Shown: piece after piece, positions 18,727-27,159 of the stretch | How the letters are laid out: the number at the start of each line of letters is the position of its first letter | Position numbering within the stretch: the stretch's first letter is position 1 | Source of the DNA: Calothrix sp. NIES-3974 | Lineage (GTDB): Bacteria; Cyanobacteriota; Cyanobacteriia; Cyanobacteriales; Nostocaceae | Assembly: GCF_002368395.1 (NCBI RefSeq) | Contig: NZ_AP018254.1 | Location: forward strand, 3,224,001-3,288,000 | DNA length: 64,000 bases | Direction of reading: 5' to 3' | Made by a program: the position numbers and the translations under genes | The notes under the pieces: model-generated | Databases searched by the model: none | What the model saw: the letters and a program-made list of their open reading frames with translations, nothing else | What the model was told of the DNA's origin: nothing

Positions 18727-19066
18727 TACTCTTCGGTCGATCCGCGCTACGCGCGTCTATGGATTTTGGATTAACTAAAATCTTGCATCTCCTATCATGT
18801 TGTACTAGGTACATATACCGCATTTCGAGCGGGATTTGTGAAATTTTAGATTTAGGGTTGTTATTTCGTTTACGTTAATGCTTGCTACATATCAGGAGCT
18901 GTAACCGCTGGTTATTCTAGTTTCATTTACTGCAAAGTACAAGAGAATCGATATTAACGGTTAGTAGTCAACGGCACGCTATTTTTCACTACTGAAATCG
19001 GATTGCTATTAACCACCCTTTGGAAATTCTAGATTTTGAATCTAGCCTGCGCAAAGCTCTTGCGAC

Positions 19067-19099
19067 AATCCAAAATCCAAAATCTAAAATCTAAAATCT
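19067..19099. repeat. Heptamer tandem tract (AATCCAA/AATCTAA)n
   Basis: STRR-type tract of four to five seven-base units next to the 3' end of the rhomboid gene, inverted relative to the tract at 18695-18726. Confidence 0.75.
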
Positions 19100-19111
19100 C
19101 GGTCAACAAAA

Positions 19112-19813
19112 TCAATAATCATCCTGACGGAATATACCAAAAACGGGAGCAAGTATCAAACCAAACACAAAACCACCAATATGGGCCCAGTATGCCACAC
19201 CTCCAGTTTCTACGCTCATTCTTGCCATTTCTTGGAGATTCACTAACCCGGCAATGACGTTTTGAACCACAAATATACCGATGAGTAATATGGCTGGAAC
19301 CCGTAGGGTAGTTACAAAAAAGCCTAAAAATGCCAGTGTCATAATTTTGGCTTGGGGAAAACGAATTACGTAGGCTCCCAAGATTCCCGAAATCGCTCCA
19401 CTTGCACCCAAGGAGGGAATTGCGGAACTGGGGTTGATTGCCCATTGACACAGGGCTGCTAAAGCACCGCAAATTAAATAAAAAATAATATACCGAATCC
19501 GACCCATGCGGTCTTCGATGTTATTGCCAAACACCCACAGAAACAACATATTAGAAATTAAGTGCCACCAACCGCCATGTAAAAATTGAGACGTAAAAAG
19601 GGTTGCCCATTCAGGAATTTCCTGTCTGCCGATTTCTCCTTGAAAACTGGCCGTGAGTTGCTGGGGAATGACAGCATAGGTTTGGAAAAATAGGTCGAGT
19701 TCTTGGCGAGATAGGCTGATTTGGTGTAAAAACACAAAAACATTTGCGCCAATAATTAGGTACGTCAAATAGGGGGTAATTCGAGTGGGATTTTCATCGT
19801 ATAAAGGAAACAA
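19112..19813 (-). CDS. Rhomboid-family intramembrane serine protease
   Basis: A polytopic membrane protein with the rhomboid catalytic dyad: Ser in SLGASGAISGILGAYV (GxSG motif) and His in YWAHIGGFVFGLILAPVFG. The WR-type loop is seen as the GGWWHLISNMLFLWVFG segment that precedes the helix with the conserved His and Asn. The start is chosen from the ribosome-binding site: GGGAGG lies eight bases before a TTG at 19813, giving M-FPLYDENPTRITPYLTY, which fits the typical N-terminus of cyanobacterial rhomboids. The open frame extends 12 codons further without a good site. Rhomboids cut membrane proteins inside the bilayer; the substrate is unknown. Confidence 0.92.
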   Translation of the reverse strand: MFPLYDENPTRITPYLTYLIIGANVFVFLHQISLSRQELDLFFQTYAVIPQQLTASFQGEIGRQEIPEWATLFTSQFLHGGWWHLISNMLFLWVFGNNIEDRMGRIRYIIFYLICGALAALCQWAINPSSAIPSLGASGAISGILGAYVIRFPQAKIMTLAFLGFFVTTLRVPAILLIGIFVVQNVIAGLVNLQEMARMSVETGGVAYWAHIGGFVFGLILAPVFGIFRQDDY

Positions 19814-20131
19814 AGATTTATCCTCCCAGAAAGTTTGTTGTGCAAGCAATTAGGATTCCTTATTCCTAATTTAAGCTCTTTAAAGGGATGGGGGACAGAT
19901 GGGAGCGATAAAGTGGGAAAATAAATACAATTAGTACTCGATAAGCGCCAAAATTGACGGTTAGGTGTCAGGGAGTAGAGACGACTGGTGGATTATCTTG
20001 ATTGGGGGAGCAGGGGTAGAAAGACCACTAGAGTATAATCATCAAAAATCAAGTAGATATTTATACCTCATCAAAATTGAAAAGAATGCTAAATCCAAAA
20101 TCTAAAATCCAAAATCCAAAATCCATTGATT
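19814..20131. other. Divergent spacer with heptamer tract
   Basis: A promoter region of about 320 bases between the rhomboid and cysteine desulfurase genes. An STRR-type tract of AATCCAAAATC units (20091-20125) sits immediately before the desulfurase start and displaces any Shine-Dalgarno sequence. Confidence 0.5.
20091..20125. repeat. Heptamer tandem tract before cysteine desulfurase
   Basis: Five units of the AAATCCA/AAATCTA heptamer end seven bases before the ATG at 20132. Confidence 0.8.
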
Positions 20132-21277
20132 ATGCAAATTTACCTTGATTACAGTGCTACTACCCCTCCACGTCCGGAAGCGATCGCCAGTTTGCAAATT
20201 GCTTGTACCCAACTATGGGGAAATCCCTCCAGTCTCCATGCTTGGGGAAAAAATGCGGCAACGGTGCTGGAAACTGCACGGATGCAGGTGGCACAATTAA
20301 TTAATGCTCCCCACCCAGAATCGATTGTTTTCACCTCCAGTGGTACGGAAGCGGATAATTTAGCGATTATGGGTGTGGCCAATTTATACTCCCAACCTCA
20401 ACATGTGATTATTTCTAGTGTGGAACATCCTGCTGTTTCTGAACCTGTCAGATTGTTAGAAATGCGAGGATGGGAAGTTACCCGTTTACCAGTGGATAGC
20501 AAAGGACGTGTCAATCCCCAGGATTTAAGGGAAGCGATTCGGCAAAATACCGTATTAATTTCGATTATTTACGGTCAAAGTGAGGTGGGAACCCTCCAAC
20601 CCATCCCGGAATTAGCAGAAATTGCCCAGCAACATCAGATTTTGTTCCATACCGATGCAGTGCAGGTTGCTGGTCGCTTACCAATTTGCGTGCAAAAATT
20701 ACCAGTGGATTTACTGAGCATCTCTAGTCATAAAATCTATGGATGTCAGGGTGCAGGTGCTTTATATGTGCGTCCCGGTGTGGAAATAATGCCAGTTTTG
20801 GCGGGGGGAGGACAGGAAAATCGACTACGTTCGGGAACCCAAGCAGTACCCGTCATCGCTGCATTTGGGACTGCTGCACAGTTGGCTGCATCGGAATTAC
20901 CAGAGGAAACAGCTAGATTGACCCAATTGCGCGATCGCTTGTTTACCCTATTAGCTGATACACCCGAATTAGTCCCTACGGGTGATTTAGAATACCGTCT
21001 CCCCCACCACGTCAGTTTTTGTTGGCAGCACAGTGACTATCAGCATCGAAATGGTCGTAGTCTTGTGCGTCATTTGGATATGGCAGGAATTGCCACTAGT
21101 GCAGGTTCAGCCTGTAGTAGCGGTAAACTTAAACCTAGTCCAATTTTACTGGCAATGGGCTATTCCGAAACCGCAGCCCTGGGGGGAATTCGCCTCACAC
21201 TAGGAAAATCAATAACAATGGCAGATATAGAATGGACTGCGATCGCCCTCAAGCAGGTTTTAGCACGCTTACATTGA
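20132..21277 (+). CDS. Cysteine desulfurase (NifS/IscS type)
   Basis: A 381-residue PLP enzyme of aminotransferase class V. It removes sulfur from cysteine as an enzyme-bound persulfide for iron-sulfur cluster assembly and tRNA thiolation. Visible features are YLDYSATTPPRPEA at the N-terminus, TSSGTEADNLAIMG (PLP phosphate binding), the PLP lysine in SSHKIYGCQGAGALYV, RSGTQAVP, and the catalytic cysteine in TSAGSACSSGK. I use the ATG at 20132; a TTG two codons upstream lies in the heptamer tract. No isc, suf or nif partner is adjacent, so the physiological pathway cannot be decided between nifS- and iscS-like roles. Confidence 0.94.
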   Translation: MQIYLDYSATTPPRPEAIASLQIACTQLWGNPSSLHAWGKNAATVLETARMQVAQLINAPHPESIVFTSSGTEADNLAIMGVANLYSQPQHVIISSVEHPAVSEPVRLLEMRGWEVTRLPVDSKGRVNPQDLREAIRQNTVLISIIYGQSEVGTLQPIPELAEIAQQHQILFHTDAVQVAGRLPICVQKLPVDLLSISSHKIYGCQGAGALYVRPGVEIMPVLAGGGQENRLRSGTQAVPVIAAFGTAAQLAASELPEETARLTQLRDRLFTLLADTPELVPTGDLEYRLPHHVSFCWQHSDYQHRNGRSLVRHLDMAGIATSAGSACSSGKLKPSPILLAMGYSETAALGGIRLTLGKSITMADIEWTAIALKQVLARLH

Positions 21278-21924
21278 CATCCTCCCCAGCCGTTATTGTC
21301 TTCAATAAGTGGTTGATAAGGAAGTCAGGAAAGAAAGTTATGGGATAGAGCGGTTTTTTTCTTCTTTAACGTGAATTCGACGGATTATAAACGCTACAAT
21401 CCCTGTGAATCAATGATTTTGAAAGTTAAGGCTTAAAGTAACCTCATCCATTAGTTGAGAACAAACTCAATAACTGACTGATTCCTGGTTTAATGATTTT
21501 ATTCTCAATATTCGGAGGTTTTTAAAAACTTCTATTTCCTACGAATAATACTGGACAAGAGTTTCAGGCTTTATAACTCATCGAACTCACGTTGAACAAG
21601 TAAAAAAGGAAAAAATCCAGACAGAAAAAGTTGCTGAAGTTGCAAATACATAAATTGTAGAAAAGAAATATGGACAACCAAAAGTAAGCAAAAACAGGGA
21701 TAACAAAGAAGTAGATTTAAACAAGGAACTTCTATGTATTCAAAATTATATTTTCTGTAGAATGCAGGTTATGATGTTTTGAGCTTATAGGAAAAGCACC
21801 AATCTTTTGAATTAGAATAGGGTTGAGCGGAAGTGATGGTGACTTACAAGCCACCATCACCCTTTGGCTATAATTTAGCCAAGCCAGATTGCCCTTGGGG
21901 GCAATGAGTTTCACAATTACTTCT
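21278..21924. other. Spacer between cysteine desulfurase and vapB
   Basis: About 645 bases. It starts with TTGACATCCTCCCCAGCCG, a word typical of the ends of IS200/IS605-type elements, perhaps a relic. A Lys/Glu-rich broken frame near 21590-21730 looks like gene debris. No intact gene is supported. Confidence 0.4.
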
Positions 21925-22137
21925 ATGAAAATTACGGTCAACCTCGACGACTCCCTTCTGAATGAAGCTTTGCAGCTCACTAATCTCACGACTCAAGAGG
22001 AGTTGGTTAACCTCGCTTTGAAAGAGCTAGTAAGATCGCGCCGCAAGAAGAACCTTCTCGACCTAGCGGGGCAAATTCAATTTACAGAAGATTTTGACCA
22101 CAAAATGCTTCGCGAGACTCGCCATGCTGCTGATTGA
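21925..22137 (+). CDS. vapB: VapB-type antitoxin
   Basis: This 70-residue protein (ATG at 21925) begins MKITVNLDDSLLNEALQLTN, the ribbon-helix-helix DNA-binding start typical of VapB antitoxins of the type II TA class. Its C-terminal arm, LAGQIQFTEDFDHKMLRETR, would fill the toxin's active site. The frame is open a further 12 codons upstream, but the internal ATG matches the family start. It overlaps the vapC gene by 14 bases, the usual coupling in these operons. Since the toxin gene is interrupted, the antitoxin may be a relic or act on related toxins elsewhere. Confidence 0.85.
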   Translation: MKITVNLDDSLLNEALQLTNLTTQEELVNLALKELVRSRRKKNLLDLAGQIQFTEDFDHKMLRETRHAAD

Positions 22138-22522
22138 TACGTCTGTTTGGATTGGTGTCTTTCGCGATCGCACAGGTCAAGTCCGTCAAAAACTCGAAAC
22201 GCTGATTGATGATCGTGACATTTTCCTGGTACGGTTCACCCAGCTTGAACTGCTTCAAGGGAGTTTGAATGAAAAAGAGTGGATGCTCCTTTCCACCTAT
22301 CTTAAAACTCAGGACTAGGTTGAACTGGCGAATGATTCTTGGCAAGCGGCAGCGCGGATTTTCTATGATTTGCGTCGTCAAGGACTAACAGTTCGGAGTC
22401 CGATTGATTGCTGCATTGCCCAGGTAGCTTTGGAGAATGATTTACTGTTGATTCACAACGATTGTGATTTTGAAACAATTGCTCAGGTGCGATCGCTCCA
22501 ACACTTTCGTTTTCAACCTTAG
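22124..22522 (+). pseudogene. vapC: VapC-type PIN-domain toxin, interrupted by an in-frame amber stop
   Basis: The frame from ATG 22124 encodes MLLIDTSVWIGVFRDRTGQV (first PIN Asp), then TQLELLQGSL (conserved Glu). It stops at TAG 22316-22318 and continues in the same frame with VELANDSWQAAARIF, SPIDCCIAQVALEN (Asp) and LIHNDCDFETIAQ (Asp) to TAG at 22520-22522. All four acidic residues of the PIN RNase site are therefore encoded, but the last two lie beyond the stop. Total length would be 132 codons, normal for VapC. A single base change, for example Tyr TAT/TAC to TAG, explains the lesion, so it looks recent. Confidence 0.88.
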
Positions 22523-22620
22523 AAAATTGTCAATATATAAACTTCCTCTACTGCGGTTTTCACGTAAAAGGATGTCTTGGCTTGTTAAACCTGTTAACTC
22601 TGATTATCCCGACTCTCGAC

Positions 22621-23331
22621 TTATCGTAACCCTTGTAATTTCCGCATTTCCCCTTGCACATCGAGGGCAATTTCTAGGGCTTCGTTTAATAATCTACCGT
22701 GTTCGCTAGCTTTTTCCTTAACCTGTAATGCTGATAGGGTAGCTAAATTATCAGCAAATAAATCGGCATTATTAATGATAAAGCTTTGATTTTCCCGCAT
22801 AATGCGCTCGGTTTTCAAGGCTCGCACTAAATCTACCCGGGTTAGCTCTAAAGCCTGAATCACCTTAGCGCGATCGCGAATTTTCACATCTGGATTTCCA
22901 GCTGCTTCTAATTCATCATTAATATGAATTGCCTGAATGGCATTATTATATCGTTCTACATCGTATAATAATATTCGTAAACTGGGGGTAAGTGCGGTCG
23001 ATAATTGTTTTTGTTTTTGTTTCCAAAGCAAATAAAACCCTAACTGGGCTAACCCATTTATCCCTAGGAATGATAATATAAATACCATCCATGAAGGAAG
23101 CTGCATAAATACACCAACCAATGCATACAGCAAACAATAAATAATCACAAAACTGGAAATACCAATAAATACAGCCGTCGCAGCTTCTGGTCCCCGCAGT
23201 CTTTCGACAAACCTTTGTCCGAGTGTTTGCCAAAAATTGACGACCCGCACCAATTCATAATTCACAGGTAGATTTGTCAGTTGCTGCAACTCGCGTGTGC
23301 TAATTTTTAACCCTTGTAAATCACTACGCAC
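22621..23331 (-). CDS. Hypothetical two-TM membrane protein
   Basis: The 236-residue protein starts at GTG (23331), with no family I can name. Two membrane helices lie at about 52-76 (TAVFIGISSFVIIYCLLYALVG) and 80-103 (WMVFILSFLGINGLAQLGFYLL). A long helical cytoplasmic domain follows (about 105-236), rich in charged and Leu residues (ILLYDVERYNNAIQAIHINDELEAA..., VKEKASEHGRLLNEALEIALDVQGEM) and probably coiled. This type of small helical membrane protein is common and conserved in cyanobacteria. It is convergent with the vapC remnant. Confidence 0.65.
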   Translation of the reverse strand: MRSDLQGLKISTRELQQLTNLPVNYELVRVVNFWQTLGQRFVERLRGPEAATAVFIGISSFVIIYCLLYALVGVFMQLPSWMVFILSFLGINGLAQLGFYLLWKQKQKQLSTALTPSLRILLYDVERYNNAIQAIHINDELEAAGNPDVKIRDRAKVIQALELTRVDLVRALKTERIMRENQSFIINNADLFADNLATLSALQVKEKASEHGRLLNEALEIALDVQGEMRKLQGLR

Positions 23332-24012
23332 AGCTTTTATTTCCCCGTATCAAAGTAGTTTATCTGATATCTATAATCAAACCACAATCTTTCCCTTCAG
23401 GATAAAGCTAATTGCCAGTTTCTGAATCCAGGATAAATCTAGGGAGTAATTTATACTTTCTGTAATAGGCTTGATGTCTCTGAGAGGATGTTAGTCAAGT
23501 GTAAATAAATACTTGAACAACCACTTTTTGAAGACGGTCAATAGGCTCAAACGGTATATTTGTCGTTATAAACTACTCCCGATTCCCTTCTCCCTACTCC
23601 CAAACAAGGATAGGTTAAGTATTAAAATCAACTTTTAAAACATCATCTGAGATTACAAACACCTATCTTAACTGGATATTTTCGGAATCGCCAGGGTCAA
23701 AAATTACAAAAATCTAAATCCTGTCTCCATCATAATTGCAAGCAGTATTTTCGGGAGAAGTATTCCGGTAGTCGGGTTTTCCGCAAAAATTATCCAGTCT
23801 TCCCCTGGATTTTGAGCGAGTAAGTTGTAAGCCTTGAGTAACGGATTGATTGTCCTTTTAATGGTACTTAGACCAGAAAAACTACTCAAATGTATATATA
23901 GCAAGACTTTGACATCGTTTTGAATCGCTTCTTGCTATCTCTGGGTTTCAAGCATTTTGGAACATGTAGTGTATTTTCCTTCCCCTGTATGGGTTTGAGG
24001 CTTATTTCTACC
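23332..24012. other. Spacer with repeat fragments
   Basis: About 680 bases without a supported gene. A partial CCGGATTTCTC-family copy (GTAAGCCTTGAGTAACGG) lies near 23812-23862, and CTCCCTACTCCC occurs near 23588. Confidence 0.45.
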
Positions 24013-24220
24013 TCAAAAATGTTTGAGTCCCGTTAATAGGGTTTTTACTATGTCAGAAATTAAATCTTTGGGGATTTCATGTTCAGGGAGAGGAACCATA
24101 ATTTCTAGAGTCCACTTCAAGAAGTTTTTGACCCATTTCTTGCAACAATGATTCAAACTCACTCCAATTCAGATCCGGAATCGTCACCTGACTCCCTGGA
24201 GCAAGGTGAATTTGACTCAA
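24013..24220 (-). pseudogene. Remnant of a Uma2 (DUF820) endonuclease gene
   Basis: Minus-strand frames read LSQIHLAPGSQVTIPDLNW then SEFESLLQEMGQKLLEVDSR, and, after a frame change, VPLPEHEIPKDLISDIVK and TLLTGLKHF followed by TGA. Together these match the N-terminal third of Uma2-family nucleases (…PGQ.v.ipd.tW.eyE.lL.e.g… followed by …plpeHE..K.li..lv..l). The rest of the gene is missing. It may extend upstream to a GTG near 24250. Confidence 0.6.
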
Positions 24221-24329
24221 TTTTTTGATATTGTGTCCATGTATCTTCACAACTTCCTCATTATTTTGATCTAAATTTTAATCTAACTTCAAAACCAGAT
24301 TCAATCCAGGGGCTAGAGATTAATGATAT

Positions 24330-24510
24330 GAAAAACTTTACTCAACTAATTCATTTTTTAGAAGCTGATTTAGAAATTCCGACAGATAATTGACTTCTGG
24401 CATTACGCCATCCAGAACTTAATCCTCACACTTTACCCATGATTTTGTGGCAATATGGATTAGTGCAAACCTATCAGTTAGAGCGTATTTTTGATTGGTT
24501 GCTGGAATAG
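24330..24510 (+). pseudogene. Remnant of a DUF2949 gene
   Basis: The frame ending at TAG 24508-24510 reads LLALRHPELNPHTLPMILWQ then YGLVQTYQLERIFDWLLE, which matches the C-terminal half of the small cyanobacterial DUF2949 proteins. A TGA at 24391-24393 interrupts it, and the upstream part (FTQLIHFLEADLEIP) matches the family's N-terminus but appears to be disrupted. The gene is therefore broken; its exact left boundary is approximate. Confidence 0.55.
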
Positions 24511-24540
24511 GAAATCGGTAAAAATAACGAAATTGTCCCA

Positions 24541-24567
24541 GTAGAGACACGATTATCGTGTCTCTAC
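24541..24567. repeat. Perfect palindrome GTAGAGACACGA/TCGTGTCTCTAC
   Basis: A 27-base palindrome next to the 3' end of the pentapeptide-repeat gene. It is a member of the GTAGAGACG palindrome family and could act as a transcription end. Confidence 0.8.
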
Positions 24568-24587
24568 TGTTCCCTATTTAGTTAATA

Positions 24588-25133
24588 TCATTTTCCAGCC
24601 CATGTCACCCATCGGTGAGATTGTCCGGGATGCATCCGCATTCCACTCATTTCCTCTTCGGATAGGGAGATACCCGTGAGGTTTGCACCGGATATTTCAG
24701 CTTCGTTGAGGTTGCAATCGCTGAAATCGGCATAGCTAAGATTTGCACCGCTAAAGTCTGCACCGCTCAGTTCGGCAGAATCAAGACAGGAACGGGTCAT
24801 GTCTGCCAAAATTAAGTTGGCTGAACGTAGGTCTGCTCGTGTTAAATTTGCACCTTCCAAATTGGCGTGTATTAAATCAGCGCCGATTAAGTTAGTTTCG
24901 TATAACATTGCACCGTGGAGGTTTGCACCACTTAAATCTGCGTCGGTGAGGTTAGCACAGCGCAGGTCACAATTTTGTAGGTTTGCGCGACAAAGGTTAG
25001 CACCACTTAGGTCTGCTCCAGCGAAATTGGCACCTTGTAGGTTGGCATCGCAAAAGTTGGCTTGGTGAAGATTTGCTCCATGAAAATCGCGATCGCCTTC
25101 TGCATAGCGACTGAGGACTGTTTGTGCATCCAT
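24588..25133 (-). CDS. Pentapeptide-repeat protein
   Basis: The 181-residue protein (ATG at 25133) is built almost entirely of A(D/N)LXX pentapeptide repeats, from about residue 19 (GANLHQANFCDANLQGANF) to about 160, predicting a right-handed quadrilateral beta-helix. There is no signal peptide or membrane helix, and a short unrelated tail (GMRMHPGQSHRWVTWAGK) ends it. Such proteins are abundant in cyanobacteria. Some mimic DNA and inhibit gyrase, but most have no known role, so I assign no function. A TTG five codons upstream is a less likely start. Confidence 0.9.
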   Translation of the reverse strand: MDAQTVLSRYAEGDRDFHGANLHQANFCDANLQGANFAGADLSGANLCRANLQNCDLRCANLTDADLSGANLHGAMLYETNLIGADLIHANLEGANLTRADLRSANLILADMTRSCLDSAELSGADFSGANLSYADFSDCNLNEAEISGANLTGISLSEEEMSGMRMHPGQSHRWVTWAGK

Positions 25134-25465
25134 GTTAATTTGCCTCAATATTTCAAAGTTCTGTGTTAACTTGGCTATTGATTCCCCTCAAACCACACAT
25201 CAATCAGTCATTTTAGTTCGCGACAAATTCAGTTTGTTTGTTCACAATCATTAATTTACATTGTGTGGTAAATTTGGCAGTTTGACACTTTTTCTTTACA
25301 GAAATATAAGAATTAATTGTTGAGTATTTGTTGATAGGTAAATATCATTAGTGGGAATTGTTGAGGATAGAATTCAAGAATACAGGAGATAAAATAAAAA
25401 GTTCTGGATGTGGGGAAAGAATTAATTCTATGGGTTTGAGGTATTGGATGTGGAGATATTTTAGC
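25134..25465. other. AT-rich spacer
   Basis: About 330 bases between the pentapeptide-repeat gene and the SGNH hydrolase gene. I see no gene or repeat in it. Confidence 0.4.
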
Positions 25466-26467
25466 TTATTTATAGCTATTAGCTGATGAACTTTCCCACG
25501 GGAGGTGTGAACTTACTGGCACAAATAATTCCTGTATTTTCGCTGTTAAAATATCCCTGATGAGCATATTTCCTTGCACATTTAAATGAATATGGTCGTG
25601 GTAGAGTGTTTCCGGTTGGGGGTGATGATTAAATATGGGTAAAACGTCGATGTAGGGAATATTTTCTTGGTTTGTAAATGTTTGTAATCGCTCTCTAGCT
25701 TTGAATTCATAGTCACGGGGTCCGGGTGTTCCTAGTTCCCGCTTCAGGGGTGTCATAATTAGTAAAAACCTACTTTGGTGAGCGATCGCAAATTCATGGA
25801 TGTGTTTAATTGCTTCTAGGTTAATCCCCACCCTGTCACCGGGTTCCTGCTGCAATTTTGCTAGTTCTGGTATTGCTGCGGGTTTTTGGAGGTAACGCTG
25901 ATATACTTCCACTAGCGCTAAACCCGGTTTCCGGTCAGGATAATTGCGATCGCGTCCAACAACCACCGAATAGGGGGCGATCGCAAATAAATCATCGGTA
26001 TTAATCACTAGGATAATTATCTGCGCTCCAAAATTACCAAATTTACGTAGGTAAGCTAGTTCGTTACGCGGTCCCCAGGAATTGGCTGATGCATTGAGTA
26101 CTTCTGCTTGAGTAAATTCCCTTGGTATTTTTTGCTTTAAACCTTGGGCAATTAAATTAGAGATAGTATTACTCTGGTCTGTCCACCATCCTCCATTCAG
26201 AATCGAATCCCCCACCATCAACACCCGCAGGGTTTTTACTTCTGGAACCGCTGTCACCCCCTGACTACGCATCGAATATTCATTAATCTCGATTAAATTT
26301 CCATTTCGACGGGTACGTTGATTGGGAGCGATTAAATAGCCAATCTCCGGGTCAGTTGTGTAGAGCAAAGGATTACCAAAACCATAACGCGATCGCAAGC
26401 CAATTTCCACAATCACCACCAATCCCATTAACAAACCAACCACAGTCCAAAGAATCATTTTCATCAT
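25466..26467 (-). CDS. SGNH/GDSL-type hydrolase, membrane-anchored
   Basis: The 333-residue protein starts with a hydrophobic anchor (about 4-24, ILWTVVGLLMGLVVIVEIGL). The SGNH fold follows, with the catalytic block-I serine in LMVGDSILNGGWW, a block-II/III region NASANSWGPRNELAYL, and the block-V pair in LYHDHIHLNVQGN (Asp and His). SGNH enzymes are esterases or acyltransferases acting on lipids or acylated polysaccharides; the anchor suggests work in the periplasm. The substrate cannot be told. The ATG at 26467 is preferred over a TTG three codons upstream. Confidence 0.8.
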   Translation of the reverse strand: MMKMILWTVVGLLMGLVVIVEIGLRSRYGFGNPLLYTTDPEIGYLIAPNQRTRRNGNLIEINEYSMRSQGVTAVPEVKTLRVLMVGDSILNGGWWTDQSNTISNLIAQGLKQKIPREFTQAEVLNASANSWGPRNELAYLRKFGNFGAQIIILVINTDDLFAIAPYSVVVGRDRNYPDRKPGLALVEVYQRYLQKPAAIPELAKLQQEPGDRVGINLEAIKHIHEFAIAHQSRFLLIMTPLKRELGTPGPRDYEFKARERLQTFTNQENIPYIDVLPIFNHHPQPETLYHDHIHLNVQGNMLIRDILTAKIQELFVPVSSHLPWESSSANSYK

Positions 26468-26572
26468 CACTACCAATTGTGCTACATAGTGCTTGTCAAA
26501 AATAACACATTAATGATTCTGTGACATCAATGAAAACCCCTTCCCTTCTTCGTTGTCGGAGAAGGAAAGGGG

Positions 26573-26714
26573 TAATACCAATTTAATGTAAAGTTGCACA
26601 TAATTTGAACCCACTCCTTCACCTACGAAGAGGGAGAAATCTAGTCCCCTCCCCGTAATCGGGGAGGGTTAGGGTGGGGTTCTTTCTATGCCTCTTCATA
26701 TAAAATTGGTATAA
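26573..26714. repeat. MITE-like element with ATACCAATTT ends
   Basis: A stretch of about 140 bases is bounded by inverted copies of ATACCAATTTA/TAAAATTGGTAT and contains the GGGGAGGGTTAGGGTGGGG word common in cyanobacterial spacers. It has no coding capacity and lies between two minus-strand genes. Confidence 0.55.
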
Positions 26715-26742
26715 GGTTGGGATTTGACTGACAACCACCTAT

Positions 26743-27159
26743 TTACCAGTGGGAATAGTTGTTGTGGTGGTAGTTTCCATACCCACCATTGCGATAGTAG
26801 TTGTTGTGGTAGCCATTATGTCCACGATGGTAATAGTTGGAGCGGTAGTAACGATTGTGCCCATAACCATTATGGTAGTAGTTACTGCGTCGATAACCAT
26901 TATTGTAGTAGCCACGACGATAGTATCCAGAGCGTCGGTATTTACAACCCCCGTTGTAGTAGTTGTGAGCAAGTAATTGGTTGGGGTTGGGAATTTCGTT
27001 GCTAACTAGGTTTGTATCTGTATCAGTGGTTACTAAAGTGTTGGCTGCAAGGGTGATTTGTTTCGCTGTTTGTTCGGGAACTGCATTACTAGCTTGTGCG
27101 CTTCCAAATCCTAAGCAAGTTGGCAAAATCAACGCACTGATAGCAAATTTCCAAAACAT
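26743..27159 (-). CDS. Exported Tyr/His/Asn/Gly-rich low-complexity protein
   Basis: The 138-residue protein has a clear signal peptide (MFWKFAISALILPTCLGFGSAQA, cleavage near residue 24), a 40-residue linker, and from about residue 65 a tail made almost wholly of Tyr, His, Asn, Arg and Gly (SGYYRRGYYNNGYRRSNYY, NYYHRGHNGYHNNYY). A strong AGGAG ribosome-binding site precedes the ATG. The tail is likely disordered, and the His and Tyr content could bind metals or form a sticky extracellular matrix. That is inference; I know no named family. The repeated codons make antisense frames stay open, but these are shadows. Confidence 0.75.
   Translation of the reverse strand: MFWKFAISALILPTCLGFGSAQASNAVPEQTAKQITLAANTLVTTDTDTNLVSNEIPNPNQLLAHNYYNGGCKYRRSGYYRRGYYNNGYRRSNYYHNGYGHNRYYRSNYYHRGHNGYHNNYYRNGGYGNYHHNNYSHW

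Larger units (their letters stand above)
18690..19111. other. Convergent spacer with heptamer repeats
   Basis: The region between accD and the rhomboid gene contains two tracts of the GGATTTT/AAAATCC heptamer (18695-18726 and 19067-19099) in opposite orientation, which could pair in RNA, plus a CCGCGCTACGCGCG palindrome. No gene is supported. Confidence 0.5.

Noticed and set aside
18695-20125. Possible CRISPR array from repeated AAATCCA units
   Set aside because: Units are seven bases in direct tandem with no spacers; no cas genes are present.
26724-27005. Plus- and minus-strand Ser/His/Val/Thr-rich open frames around 26,750-27,000
   Set aside because: They are other-frame readings of the low-complexity tail of the exported protein, which alone has a signal peptide and ribosome site.
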